From contig CAJMOI010000035.1 of assembly GCA_905215105.1 (NCBI GenBank), forward strand, positions 1 through 15,132: a stretch of 15,132 nt of DNA. The letters are read 5' to 3'. A model generated the notes under the pieces. It was not told where the DNA came from. It worked only from the letters and a program-made list of their open reading frames with translations, and searched no databases. Positions 7,352 to 13,974 of the stretch are shown in pieces. The DNA comes from an uncultured bacterium (lineage in GTDB: Bacteria; Bacillota; Clostridia; Oscillospirales; Acutalibacteraceae). Within the stretch, counting starts at the first letter, position 1. Each line of letters starts with the position of its first letter. Made by a program: the position numbers and the translations under genes.

Positions 7352-8320
7352 ATGAATACAGAAAAAATTCCCGTACTGGCAGTGGCCGGACCGACGGCTT
7401 CCGGCAAGACCGCCCTGGCGGTGGCTCTGGCCAAAGAGCTGGATGGCGAGGTGGTTTCCGCCGATTCCATGCAGGTATACCGGGAAATGCAGATCGGCAC
7501 TGCCCGCCCTGTTGAAGAGGAAATGGAGGGAGTACCCCATCATATGCAGGGATTTCTCCCGCCTACAGAGAGCTTTTCCGTGGCGGACTATGTGGAGCGG
7601 GCCGCGGCCTGTATCCGGGAGATTCACGCCCGGGGAAAACTGCCCATTGTAGCAGGGGGAACCGGGCTTTATATCCGTTCTTTACTGCGGAGCATCCGCT
7701 TTTCCCAAATGCCGGAGGACGAAGCTCTGCGACGGGAACTGGAAGCTCAGTCGGAACAGGACCCTGTAGCCCTTTGGGAAACCCTGCGGGAGCTGGACCC
7801 GGAAGCCGCTGCCGCCATTCATCCCAATAACCGGAAACGGGTCATCCGGGCGGTGGAGGTCTGCCGGGTGACCGGCGTGCCTTTTTCCGTTCAGTCCAAA
7901 CAAGCAGCGGAGGGGGATTCCCCTTATCGATATGCGTTGGTGTGTCTGGGATTCCATGACCGGCAGAAGCTCTATGACCGGATCAACCGCCGGGTGGATG
8001 TGATGATGGAGCAGGGACTGCTGGAAGAAGCGGAAGGGTTTTTGAAAAGCCATCCCGGCGGCACGGCGGTGCAGGCCATCGGATACAAAGAGCTGGCGCC
8101 CTATTTCCGGAAGGAGTGCCCGCTGGAAACGGCGGTGGAAAACATCCGCCGGGAAACCAGACGGTATGCCAAGCGGCAGCTGACCTGGTTCCGGCGGGAA
8201 GAGGAAGCTCACTGGCTTTATGTGGACGAACCCGGCGGCCTGACCCGATTGGTGGAACAGGCCAAGGAGATTGCAGTGCAGACGCACATTCTGGAAGGGA
8301 GGAATTCTCATGGCGCGTGA
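7352..8320 (+). CDS. miaA: MiaA, tRNA dimethylallyltransferase
   Basis: Transfers a dimethylallyl group from DMAPP to N6 of A37 in tRNAs reading UNN codons, giving the substrate of MiaB. 322 residues, a normal length. Seen: P-loop AGPTASGKT (residues 12-20), catalytic Asp38 in SADSMQVY, IGTARP (GTAKP in most homologues), VPHHM, the conserved IVAGGTGLYIRSLL, NNRKRVIRAVEV, and the tRNA-contacting AIGYKEL near residue 245. Start ATG 7352 follows GGAGGGAGGAG at 7338-7348; upstream in-frame starts lie inside mutL and are rejected. It overlaps the next gene by 11 nt. The order mutL–miaA is common in bacteria, but the hfq gene that often follows is absent here. Confidence 0.97.
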   Translation: MNTEKIPVLAVAGPTASGKTALAVALAKELDGEVVSADSMQVYREMQIGTARPVEEEMEGVPHHMQGFLPPTESFSVADYVERAAACIREIHARGKLPIVAGGTGLYIRSLLRSIRFSQMPEDEALRRELEAQSEQDPVALWETLRELDPEAAAAIHPNNRKRVIRAVEVCRVTGVPFSVQSKQAAEGDSPYRYALVCLGFHDRQKLYDRINRRVDVMMEQGLLEEAEGFLKSHPGGTAVQAIGYKELAPYFRKECPLETAVENIRRETRRYAKRQLTWFRREEEAHWLYVDEPGGLTRLVEQAKEIAVQTHILEGRNSHGA

Positions 8321-9650
8321 ACAGCGAGAACAGCGGGCGCCTGCGGCAGTTGCCCGAAAGGCACCCACCGTGCGGCGGGTGGCTTCCGGTATTCTGGCGT
8401 TTCTGATTCTGTTCTATATTGGATATCAGATTTGGGCAGCCAACTATGAAAGCCTGAAATTTGAAACGGCTACCTGGGCAACGGCGGCGGATTCCTTTCA
8501 AACCACCGGCTATGCCATCCGGAAGGAGACTGTGATCACACAGGATGTGGAAGATGGTGTGGTAGGATACCGGTTACAGGATGGCAGTCGGGTTTCTAAA
8601 GACGGCGTAGTGGCGGATATTTACGGCATTGAAGATGCAGCTTCCGCCAATCAGCAGGCGGAGCTGTTCTCTGGGGAAATGGAACGACTGGAAAGTCTGG
8701 ACAGCAGCGGAGACACCCATGCGGCGGATATTCGCCAGATCGACAACCGGATTGACCAGAGCATCAACGCCCTGATGATGGCAGTGCAGAATCACAATAC
8801 CGAGGATATGACTTCAGCCCGGGAAGAGCTTACTTATCAGATGAACCAGCGGCAAATTGCTACTGGTGTGAACATTGATATCGCGACCCGTATGCGGGAG
8901 CTGAAAAATCAGAAGGCAGCGCTGGAAGAACAGGCCAGTGATGTGCGGGGACAGATTGTTTCACCGGTTTCCGGTTACTTTTCCAGTATTGTAGACGGAT
9001 GGAGTACCGTTTTCGACTATAACGATGCGCTGAACCTGACAGTGGAGGATCTGGAAAAAGAGTATGAACCCCAGAAAGTGGCGGATCATGCAGTCGGCAA
9101 AGTCAGTGAGGAATTCGTCTGGTATTTTGCCTGCGTGACCGATGCCACCACTGCGCTGAAAATCAAGGATGCCGGCTCTGTGGAGTTGTCCATGCCCTTT
9201 GCCACCACGGAAAAAATACCGGCGACGGTTGCAGCGGTGAATCAGGCGTCGCCAGAGGACGATGCGGCGGTGATTCTGGCCTGTGATACCATGAACTCTG
9301 CTTTGTCCAATATCCGCAAAGAAACGGTACAGATTGAAATCAAAAACTATACCGGCGTGATGGTGAATCAGAAGGCCATTCACTTTGCCGATGTTGAGCA
9401 AACGGTGACAGACGCCAACAATCAGGAACAGACCGTGCTCCACAAAAATGTAGAGGGTGTCTATGTCAAGAGAGGCGGAACCCTTCATTTTGTGCAGGTG
9501 TTCTCCACCATTACGGTCAACGGCTACACCATTTGCAGCATCGATTTGACAGAGGAAGAGAAACAGCTGTTGGTAACGGACAGGACGATTCAGCTGTATG
9601 ACGAAGTTGTTGTGGAAGGGAAGGATCTCTATGACGGAAAAGTTATCTGA
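8310..9650 (+). CDS. HlyD-like membrane-anchored adaptor protein
   Basis: A 446-residue protein with a short basic cytoplasmic N-terminus, one membrane span at about residues 24-44 (ILAFLILFYIGYQIW) and a large extracytoplasmic part. Two half-motifs of a biotinyl/lipoyl-like fold frame a helical hairpin: DGSRVSKDGVVADIYG near residue 90-105 and GQIVSPVSGYFSS near 215-225. This is the layout of HlyD/membrane-fusion proteins. The middle (about 115-210) is rich in Glu, Gln, Asp and Arg and likely forms a coiled coil. The C-terminal half is beta-rich. No ABC transporter or outer-membrane partner gene lies nearby. It overlaps miaA by 11 nt and ylmE by 20 nt, and GGAAGGGAGGA precedes ATG 8310. The operon position suggests an envelope or division role rather than export; that is inference. 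Confidence 0.75.
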   Translation: MAREQREQRAPAAVARKAPTVRRVASGILAFLILFYIGYQIWAANYESLKFETATWATAADSFQTTGYAIRKETVITQDVEDGVVGYRLQDGSRVSKDGVVADIYGIEDAASANQQAELFSGEMERLESLDSSGDTHAADIRQIDNRIDQSINALMMAVQNHNTEDMTSAREELTYQMNQRQIATGVNIDIATRMRELKNQKAALEEQASDVRGQIVSPVSGYFSSIVDGWSTVFDYNDALNLTVEDLEKEYEPQKVADHAVGKVSEEFVWYFACVTDATTALKIKDAGSVELSMPFATTEKIPATVAAVNQASPEDDAAVILACDTMNSALSNIRKETVQIEIKNYTGVMVNQKAIHFADVEQTVTDANNQEQTVLHKNVEGVYVKRGGTLHFVQVFSTITVNGYTICSIDLTEEEKQLLVTDRTIQLYDEVVVEGKDLYDGKVI

Positions 9651-10374
9651 AGAACTGGAAGCCCGTTGCCGGGCGCTGGAAGAAAATCTGGCGGATATCC
9701 GCACCCGGATGACACAGGCTGCCATTGCTTCCGGCAGAAAGCCGGAGGATATCACCCTGCTGGCCGCCACCAAAACCGTGCCGGTGGAAGTGGTGAACCG
9801 GGCAATCGAACTGGGAATTACCGATATCGGTGAAAACCGGGTGCAGGAGCTGGACGAAAAGTACGACAGTTTGCTGCGGGATCAGTGCCGGGTTCATTTT
9901 ATCGGCCATTTGCAGACCAACAAGGTGAAGAATCTGGTGGGTCGGGTCAATCTGATTCAGTCGGTGGACAGTGTTCGCCTTGCCCGGGAAATTTCCCGCC
10001 TTTCCGTACAGCGGGACGTGATTACCGATATTTTGCTGGAAGTGAACATCGGCCGGGAAGAGAATAAGTCCGGTGTAGCTCCGGAGGAATTGGAGTCCCT
10101 TTTGGGAGAAATTGCCGGAATGCCGGGAATTTTCGTCCGCGGATTGATGGCGATTCCCCCGATTTGCGATGAAAAAGAGCGTTTACAGAATTATTTTTCT
10201 TTGATGCATCAATATTTTATTGACATAAAGAGCAAAAAAAGTGATAATGTAGCCATGGACTTTTTATCCATGGGAATGTCCGGCGACTTTGAAGAGGCTA
10301 TTTTGTGCGGCTCCAACATGGTTCGCGTGGGATCTTCTCTTTTTGGCAAAAGACAGTATGCAGAAAAAATATAA
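9631..10374 (+). CDS. ylmE: YggS/YlmE family PLP-binding protein
   Basis: Pyridoxal-phosphate homeostasis protein of the YggS/PLPBP family, 247 residues with an alanine-racemase-like barrel fold and no known catalytic reaction. Seen: LLAATKTV with the PLP-binding Lys48, IGENRVQE, VHFIGHLQTNK, IQSVDS, EVNIGREENKSG, GLMAIPP and LSMGMSGDFEEAI followed by MVRVGSSLFG. Start ATG 9631 is chosen for the GGAAGGGAAGGA purine stretch just upstream; it overlaps the HlyD-like gene by 20 nt, so translation is probably coupled. Its last third carries a promoter candidate for sepF (10220-10248). The order ylmE–sepF–ylmH–divIVA matches the Bacillus subtilis ylm block, without ylmG. Confidence 0.93.
   Translation: MTEKLSEELEARCRALEENLADIRTRMTQAAIASGRKPEDITLLAATKTVPVEVVNRAIELGITDIGENRVQELDEKYDSLLRDQCRVHFIGHLQTNKVKNLVGRVNLIQSVDSVRLAREISRLSVQRDVITDILLEVNIGREENKSGVAPEELESLLGEIAGMPGIFVRGLMAIPPICDEKERLQNYFSLMHQYFIDIKSKKSDNVAMDFLSMGMSGDFEEAILCGSNMVRVGSSLFGKRQYAEKI
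10220..10248 (+). promoter_or_regulatory. Sigma-A promoter candidate inside ylmE, ahead of sepF
   Basis: TTGACA (10220-10225, perfect -35), a 17-nt A-rich spacer, then GATAAT (10243-10248, 5 of 6 matches to -10). The predicted start is near 10255, about 137 nt before the sepF ATG. It lies in the ylmE coding sequence, in a local AT-rich patch encoding a variable stretch (FIDIKSKKSDNV). It would give sepF, ylmH and later genes a transcript independent of mutSL-miaA. Confidence 0.5.
10253..10273. repeat. Palindrome at the predicted sepF transcript start
   Basis: CCATGGA (10253-10259) and TCCATGG (10267-10273) form perfect 7-bp arms around CTTTTTA. It covers the predicted start point of the promoter at 10220-10248. 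It could act as an operator or as a 5'-end hairpin of the sepF mRNA. The caveat is that it encodes the conserved MDFLSMG part of YlmE, so it may be forced partly by protein sequence. Confidence 0.4.
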
Positions 10375-10391
10375 AACAGGAGGTAGTCATC

Positions 10392-10859
10392 ATGGCTGGT
10401 ATTGCTGACAAGTTTCACAAAATGTGGAATCCACCCGAGGATGAGATGGATTATGAGTACGACGATGAAATGGACATGGAGGACGCTCCTCAGCAGGAAG
10501 CGGCCGACGAAGCGCCTGCACGCCGCAGCGCACCTGTATCTGTAGGAAGCAATGTAGTGAATATGCGTCAGGGAGGTTCTCAGCATTTGAGAGTGGTATT
10601 GTTTAAGCCGGAAAAATTCGGCGAAGAAACTCGGGCTATTGCAGATGAACTGGTACAGTCCAGCACCGTGGTGCTGAACATGGAAAAGGCGGGGGATGAT
10701 ACCTGCCGCATTATCGATTTTCTCAGCGGTGTGGCTTATGCCAACAACGGCACTGTGAAGTGGGTTTCCAAGAATACTTATATCATCGCGCCCAAGAACG
10801 TGGACTTTACCGGCGAGGAATCTCTGGACGAGATGGATACCAACAATGTCTACATGTGA
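10392..10859 (+). CDS. sepF: Cell division protein SepF
   Basis: Membrane-binding, ring-forming partner of FtsZ in Gram-positive bacteria, 155 residues. The N-terminal amphipathic helix (MAGIADKFHKMW) would anchor it to the membrane. A very acidic linker (residues about 14-45, rich in Asp and Glu) follows, then the SepF (DUF552) core from about residue 66: LRVVLFKPEKF, STVVLNMEKAGDD, CRIIDFLSGVAYANNGTVKWV and YIIAP. The start at 10392 has AGGAGG at 10378-10383, 8 nt before it; the in-frame ATG at 10305 lies in ylmE and is rejected. The C-terminus (MDTNNVYM) overlaps the ylmH start by 14 nt. The internal promoter at 10220 probably contributes to its expression. Confidence 0.95.
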   Translation: MAGIADKFHKMWNPPEDEMDYEYDDEMDMEDAPQQEAADEAPARRSAPVSVGSNVVNMRQGGSQHLRVVLFKPEKFGEETRAIADELVQSSTVVLNMEKAGDDTCRIIDFLSGVAYANNGTVKWVSKNTYIIAPKNVDFTGEESLDEMDTNNVYM

Positions 10860-11598
10860 TTCCGGAGATCAGTGGCTTTCCGCCCGAATTGAAGATGCGA
10901 TCCGGCGAAGCAGCAAACGTGCCTGTTTTGTAGGCTTTCTGGATGAGCGGGAAACCGCGCTGGCCCGGGAGATTGTGAATCGGGAGCGGTTTTCAAACGG
11001 CCTTTTCTGGGGCGGCTTTGAGGACGGCGAACGGGTCGTGTTCGGTGCATTTCCCGAGTATCAGGAGCCGGACCCGGAAGCGTTTCCCATTGTGGGAATT
11101 ACCGTATCCTTTCGCAGCCAGGACACATTGACGCACCGGGATTTTCTCGGTGCGTTTCTGGCGGCGGGGGTACGCCGGGAAACCATCGGGGACATTCTGG
11201 TGGAGCCGGGACGTGCCGTGCTGTTTGTGCGGCAGGAAACCGCCGGGTTTCTCTTGTCCCAGATTTCCCGCATCGGCCGTACCGGTGTGCGGCTTTCAGA
11301 AGGAATTCAGCTGCCGCTGCCCGCAGGCATGGGGTTTGCCGAATTTCAGGGAGTCATTGCTTCGCCAAGGCTGGACTGTGTCACAGCTGCTGCCACAGGA
11401 CTGAGCCGGGAAAAAGCCGCCAGGCTGATTTCGGCGGGATTGGTCACAGTGAACCATCGCCCTCAGGAGTCCCTTTCTCTGATCATAGAAGAGGGAGACC
11501 GGCTGTCTGTGCGGGGAAAAGGGCGGTTTATTATCGACCGGTTGGGGCCGGTTACCAAAAAGGGACGCCTTGCCATTGCCGGACGGCGTCATTTATAA
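10846..11598 (+). CDS. ylmH: YlmH, S4-domain RNA-binding protein
   Basis: A 250-residue protein of the YlmH family, found in the division cluster of Gram-positive bacteria. The N-terminal part is a family-specific fold (SKRACFVGFLDERE, GGFEDGERVVFGAFPEY, FRSQDTLTHRDFLGAFLAAGV). The C-terminal S4 RNA-binding domain covers about residues 178-245 (LDCVTAAATGLSREKAARLI, LVTVNHRPQES, EGDRLSVRGKGRFII). S4 proteins bind structured RNA, and YlmH has been linked to ribosome-associated rescue in B. subtilis. The start ATG 10846 lies inside the end of sepF with no clear Shine-Dalgarno site, so re-initiation after sepF is likely. No other start codon fits before the conserved core. Its stop codon TAA is part of the divIVA promoter -10 box. 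Confidence 0.92.
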   Translation: MSTCDSGDQWLSARIEDAIRRSSKRACFVGFLDERETALAREIVNRERFSNGLFWGGFEDGERVVFGAFPEYQEPDPEAFPIVGITVSFRSQDTLTHRDFLGAFLAAGVRRETIGDILVEPGRAVLFVRQETAGFLLSQISRIGRTGVRLSEGIQLPLPAGMGFAEFQGVIASPRLDCVTAAATGLSREKAARLISAGLVTVNHRPQESLSLIIEEGDRLSVRGKGRFIIDRLGPVTKKGRLAIAGRRHL

Positions 11599-11599
11599 T
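11570..11599 (+). promoter_or_regulatory. Sigma-A promoter candidate for divIVA
   Basis: TTGCCA (11570-11575, 5 of 6), an 18-nt spacer, and TATAAT (11594-11599, perfect). The -10 box contains the ylmH stop codon. The predicted start near 11606 leaves a leader of about 20 nt with the AAGGGGG site (11611-11617) before ATG 11626. An inverted repeat GACGCC (11564-11569)/GGCGTC (11585-11590) brackets the -35 box and might bind a regulator. Confidence 0.6.
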
Positions 11600-11625
11600 G
11601 GAGTACAAATAAGGGGGTTATTGCG

Positions 11626-12495
11626 ATGCTGACTTTAAACGATATTATCAACGTGAGCTTTCGGAAATCCAATTTTTCCGGCTATAAACCGGAAGATGTG
11701 GATGCGTTTCTGGATTTGGTAAAGGAATCCTATGAACAGCTCATAAAAAAGAACATGGAGCAGAAAGAGGCTATCATCCGTCTTCAGAGAGAAAACGACG
11801 AGATGGTCAAAAAAATCGAAGTGCTGGCCCAGTCTGTAGAATCCTATCGGGAAGAAGAGGACGGCATTAAAAATGCACTGCTCAGCGCCCAGAAACTGGG
11901 CGACGCCTCTGTCCGGGAGGCACGCCATAAGGCGGAAATTATTCTGAAAGATGCTTCTTTGCAGGCAGAAGGCCTCATCAGTGCTGCCAAGGGAGAAGTA
12001 GAGCAATATGCAAAAGAACTGGAGGACATGAAGCGAGCTGTTTCCGAGTTCCGTGCCAGCCTGCTGAATCTGTACCGGAAGCATCTGACACTGATTGATG
12101 CTCTGCCGGGACAGAATGAAGAGGAGACAAAGGCAGAGACCGAAGCGGAAGCGAAAGCAGAAGTCGAAGAACCTGTTTCCGATGAAGCACCGGTGCAGGA
12201 AGAAACAGTAGTGGAAGAATCCGTTCAGGCCGAGACAGTGGAAGAGCCCGTTGAAGAACCTGCTGCCGCCGTGGAAGAACCTCAGGAGGAGACTGCCGGG
12301 TTTTCCGAAGAAAGTGAAAAAAGTGCTGCCGGTGACGAAGAGTTCCATCTGCACGTTGAAAGCTTCGAGCCTGCAGCAGAAGAAGCCATTCCCGACCGGG
12401 ACGCACGCTTTGAGCCCATTCACTTTGAGGAAGAGACCCCTGCGGCTCAGAATCCCGATTCTCCCGTTGATATTTTTCAGAAAAATCAGCCCTGA
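11626..12495 (+). CDS. divIVA: DivIVA-family cell division/polar scaffold protein
   Basis: Membrane-curvature-sensing coiled-coil scaffold, 289 residues, longer than B. subtilis DivIVA (164). The N-terminal domain is typical: IINVSFRKSNFSGYKPEDVDAF, with Phe17 in the place of the membrane-inserting Phe17 of B. subtilis; the next residue is Ser18 where B. subtilis has Arg. Coiled coils run through about residues 35-70 and 100-150. After about residue 165 comes a very acidic, low-complexity tail dominated by Glu, Ala, Val and Pro (EETKAETEAEAKAEVEEPV and similar runs to about 235), then HLHVESFEPAAEE and a short non-acidic end. Start ATG 11626 has AAGGGGG 8 nt before it and its own promoter candidate. 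lspA follows after 69 nt. Confidence 0.92.
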   Translation: MLTLNDIINVSFRKSNFSGYKPEDVDAFLDLVKESYEQLIKKNMEQKEAIIRLQRENDEMVKKIEVLAQSVESYREEEDGIKNALLSAQKLGDASVREARHKAEIILKDASLQAEGLISAAKGEVEQYAKELEDMKRAVSEFRASLLNLYRKHLTLIDALPGQNEEETKAETEAEAKAEVEEPVSDEAPVQEETVVEESVQAETVEEPVEEPAAAVEEPQEETAGFSEESEKSAAGDEEFHLHVESFEPAAEEAIPDRDARFEPIHFEEETPAAQNPDSPVDIFQKNQP

Positions 12496-12564
12496 CAGAC
12501 AGGTGTCTGCTATGCCGGAATGGAAGTTCTGTCTGATCCGGCTGCCCGATAAGGAGGAACTAAT
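12496..12564 (+). promoter_or_regulatory. divIVA–lspA spacer with competing hairpins
   Basis: Three base-pairing options are visible. CAGAC/GTCTG close a tight hairpin (12496-12509). CAGACAG (12496-12502) can pair instead with CTGTCTG (12529-12535). GCCGG (12514-12518) can pair with CCGGC (12538-12542). The first two exclude each other because they share the 5' arm. None is followed by a T-run. The lspA ribosome binding site AAGGAGG (12551-12557) lies just downstream. A regulatory role is inference. Confidence 0.3.
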
Positions 12565-12583
12565 TTGCTTATTCTTTCACTGA
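12512..12583 (+). CDS. Possible 23-codon leader ORF overlapping lspA start
   Basis: An ATG at 12512 opens a 23-residue frame (begins MPEWKFCLIRLP, ends LFFH) that stops at 12583, 19 nt inside lspA. The upstream sequence has only a weak AGGTG-type site, so translation is doubtful. If made, it could couple ribosomes to the lspA start. It may equally be chance. Confidence 0.15.
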   Translation: MPEWKFCLIRLPDKEELICLFFH

Positions 12584-13020
12584 TTCTGATTGCCGTGGGT
12601 GTTGCGGCAGATCAGGCAGTTAAATTTCTGGTGGTGGAGAATCTTCGCCCGGACGGTGTCCTGACGGCGATTCCCGGCCTGCTGGATTTCGTGTATGTGG
12701 AAAATACCGGAGCGGCCTTCGGTATGTTCGGGGATTATACCTGGATTTTGTCGGTGGTAACCGCTGTGCTGGTCGTAGTGGTACTTTTCTGCCTGCTGTT
12801 TTACAGAAACCACTCCTTTTTCTCCCGTACTGCGGGAATTCTGATCGACCGGATTCGCCTGGAATATGTGATTGATTACATCCGGGTGTCCTTTTTCCCG
12901 CCGGTCTTTAATCTGGCCGATTGTTTTGTTGTGGTAGGCGTGATTTTGTTCTTTATCCATATCCTTTTCTTTATGGATCGGGACCACGGCAGAGAGCGGA
13001 TTATCCGCACCCGTCGGTGA
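12565..13020 (+). CDS. lspA: Lipoprotein signal peptidase LspA (short TM3)
   Basis: Membrane aspartyl protease that removes signal peptides from prolipoproteins, 151 residues. Seen: D16 in AADQAVKF, VENTGAAFG with N47, I94-D95-R96, the catalytic aspartates D104 (VIDYIRV) and D119 (FNLADCFVVVG), and a basic C-terminal end. Membrane spans fall at about 3-24, 59-80, near 88-95 and 117-140. Odd: the stretch from NTG to IDR is 50 residues, against 59 in the B. subtilis protein as I recall it, and the GGxxGN motif just before IDR is replaced by TAGI, so the usual Asn is Ile92 and the third span is very short. Start is TTG 12565 with AAGGAGG 7 nt upstream. It overlaps rluD by 4 nt (GTGA). Confidence 0.9.
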   Translation: MLILSLILIAVGVAADQAVKFLVVENLRPDGVLTAIPGLLDFVYVENTGAAFGMFGDYTWILSVVTAVLVVVVLFCLLFYRNHSFFSRTAGILIDRIRLEYVIDYIRVSFFPPVFNLADCFVVVGVILFFIHILFFMDRDHGRERIIRTRR

Positions 13021-13955
13021 ACGCCTTGGAAGAGAGGAAATTCTGTTTCACGACCGAGCCCGAAGATGCCGGAAAACGGCTGGACGGATTTCTGGCGGAA
13101 AAGCTGCCGGAGCTGACCCGTTCCGGCGCACAGAAACTGCTGGAAAGCGGCTGTGTGCTGGTACAGGGAAAGGCCGGCAGCAAAAGTCTGCGGATGCAGC
13201 CGGGCTGGCAGGTGGAAGGAGCCCTTCCCCGCCCGGAAATGGCGGAAATTCTGCCTCAGGAAATTCCGCTGGACATTGTCTATGAGGATGATGATCTGCT
13301 GGTGGTCAACAAGCCCAAAGATATGGTGGTGCATCCGGCGCCGGGAAATCCTGATGGTACGCTGGTAAACGCTCTGCTGGCTCATTGCGGCGATTCCCTT
13401 TCCGGTATCAACGGGGTAATCCGTCCCGGAATTGTGCACCGGATTGACAAGGATACCAGTGGGCTTTTGATTGTGGCGAAAAATGACGTTGCCCATCAAA
13501 AGCTGGCGGCTCAGATTCAGGCGCACAGTTTTACCCGGGAATACGAAGCCGTGGTATACGGCAATGTCAAGCAGGACGAGGGGACCGTAGACGCGCCCAT
13601 CGGTCGTCACCCAATTGATCGAAAGCGCATGGCGGTAACGGAAAAGGCTTCCCGGAATGCCGTGACCCATTACCGGGTGCTGGCCCGATATCGGGGCTTT
13701 ACCCATGTCCGTCTTCGACTGGAAACCGGGCGTACCCACCAGATACGAGTGCATATGGCCTATTTAGGGCACCCGGTAGCCGGTGATCCGGTATATGGAC
13801 CTAAAAAAGTCATCACTTCGCTGGGCGGTCAATGCCTGCACGCGCGGACCATTGGTTTTATCCATCCCCGTACAGGAGAGTATCTGGAATTTACCAGTGA
13901 TTTGCCCGACTATTTTACGAAATTTTTGAAGTCACTTGGTGCTCCCCTTTCCTGA
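13017..13955 (+). CDS. rluD: RluD/YlyB-type RNA pseudouridine synthase
   Basis: Pseudouridine synthase of the RluA/RluD family, 312 residues, which converts uridines to pseudouridine in 23S rRNA (exact sites not predictable here). An N-terminal S4 domain spans about residues 17-75 (GKRLDGFLAEKLPELTRSGA, ESGCVLVQGK). The catalytic domain has DIVYEDDDLLVVNKPKDMVV, then the signature H141-R-I-D144-K-D-T-S-G-L-L with Asp144 as the nucleophile, RLETGRTHQIRVHMAYLGHP, GDPVYG and LHA. Start GTG 13017 shares GTGA with the lspA stop; no strong Shine-Dalgarno site is near, so coupling to lspA is likely. A TTG at 13026 is possible. The longer frame from 12921 lies inside lspA and is rejected. lspA followed by an rluD homologue is also the B. 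subtilis order. Confidence 0.95.
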   Translation: MNALEERKFCFTTEPEDAGKRLDGFLAEKLPELTRSGAQKLLESGCVLVQGKAGSKSLRMQPGWQVEGALPRPEMAEILPQEIPLDIVYEDDDLLVVNKPKDMVVHPAPGNPDGTLVNALLAHCGDSLSGINGVIRPGIVHRIDKDTSGLLIVAKNDVAHQKLAAQIQAHSFTREYEAVVYGNVKQDEGTVDAPIGRHPIDRKRMAVTEKASRNAVTHYRVLARYRGFTHVRLRLETGRTHQIRVHMAYLGHPVAGDPVYGPKKVITSLGGQCLHARTIGFIHPRTGEYLEFTSDLPDYFTKFLKSLGAPLS

Positions 13956-13963
13956 AAAGGGGA
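13943..13963 (+). promoter_or_regulatory. Hairpin spanning rluD stop and next ribosome binding site
   Basis: TCCCCTTT (13943-13950) and AAAGGGGA (13956-13963) pair perfectly over 8 bp around the loop CCTGA, which contains the rluD stop codon. No T-run follows, so it is not a standard terminator. The 3' arm is the GGGGA that would serve as ribosome binding site for the ORF at 13975, so ribosomes finishing rluD could open it. Confidence 0.5.
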
Positions 13964-13974
13964 AGTATGAAAAA

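Noticed and set aside
6622..7500. 292-codon - strand frame opposite mutL/miaA
   Set aside because: Composition (His, Arg, Phe, Gln rich) is that of a shadow frame, and both + strand genes are fully supported.
12876..13754. 292-codon - strand frame opposite lspA/rluD
   Set aside because: Covers the conserved catalytic parts of rluD and has no domain of its own.
13943..13963. Intrinsic terminator of rluD
   Set aside because: The stem is good but is followed by AAGTATGAAAA rather than a T-run.
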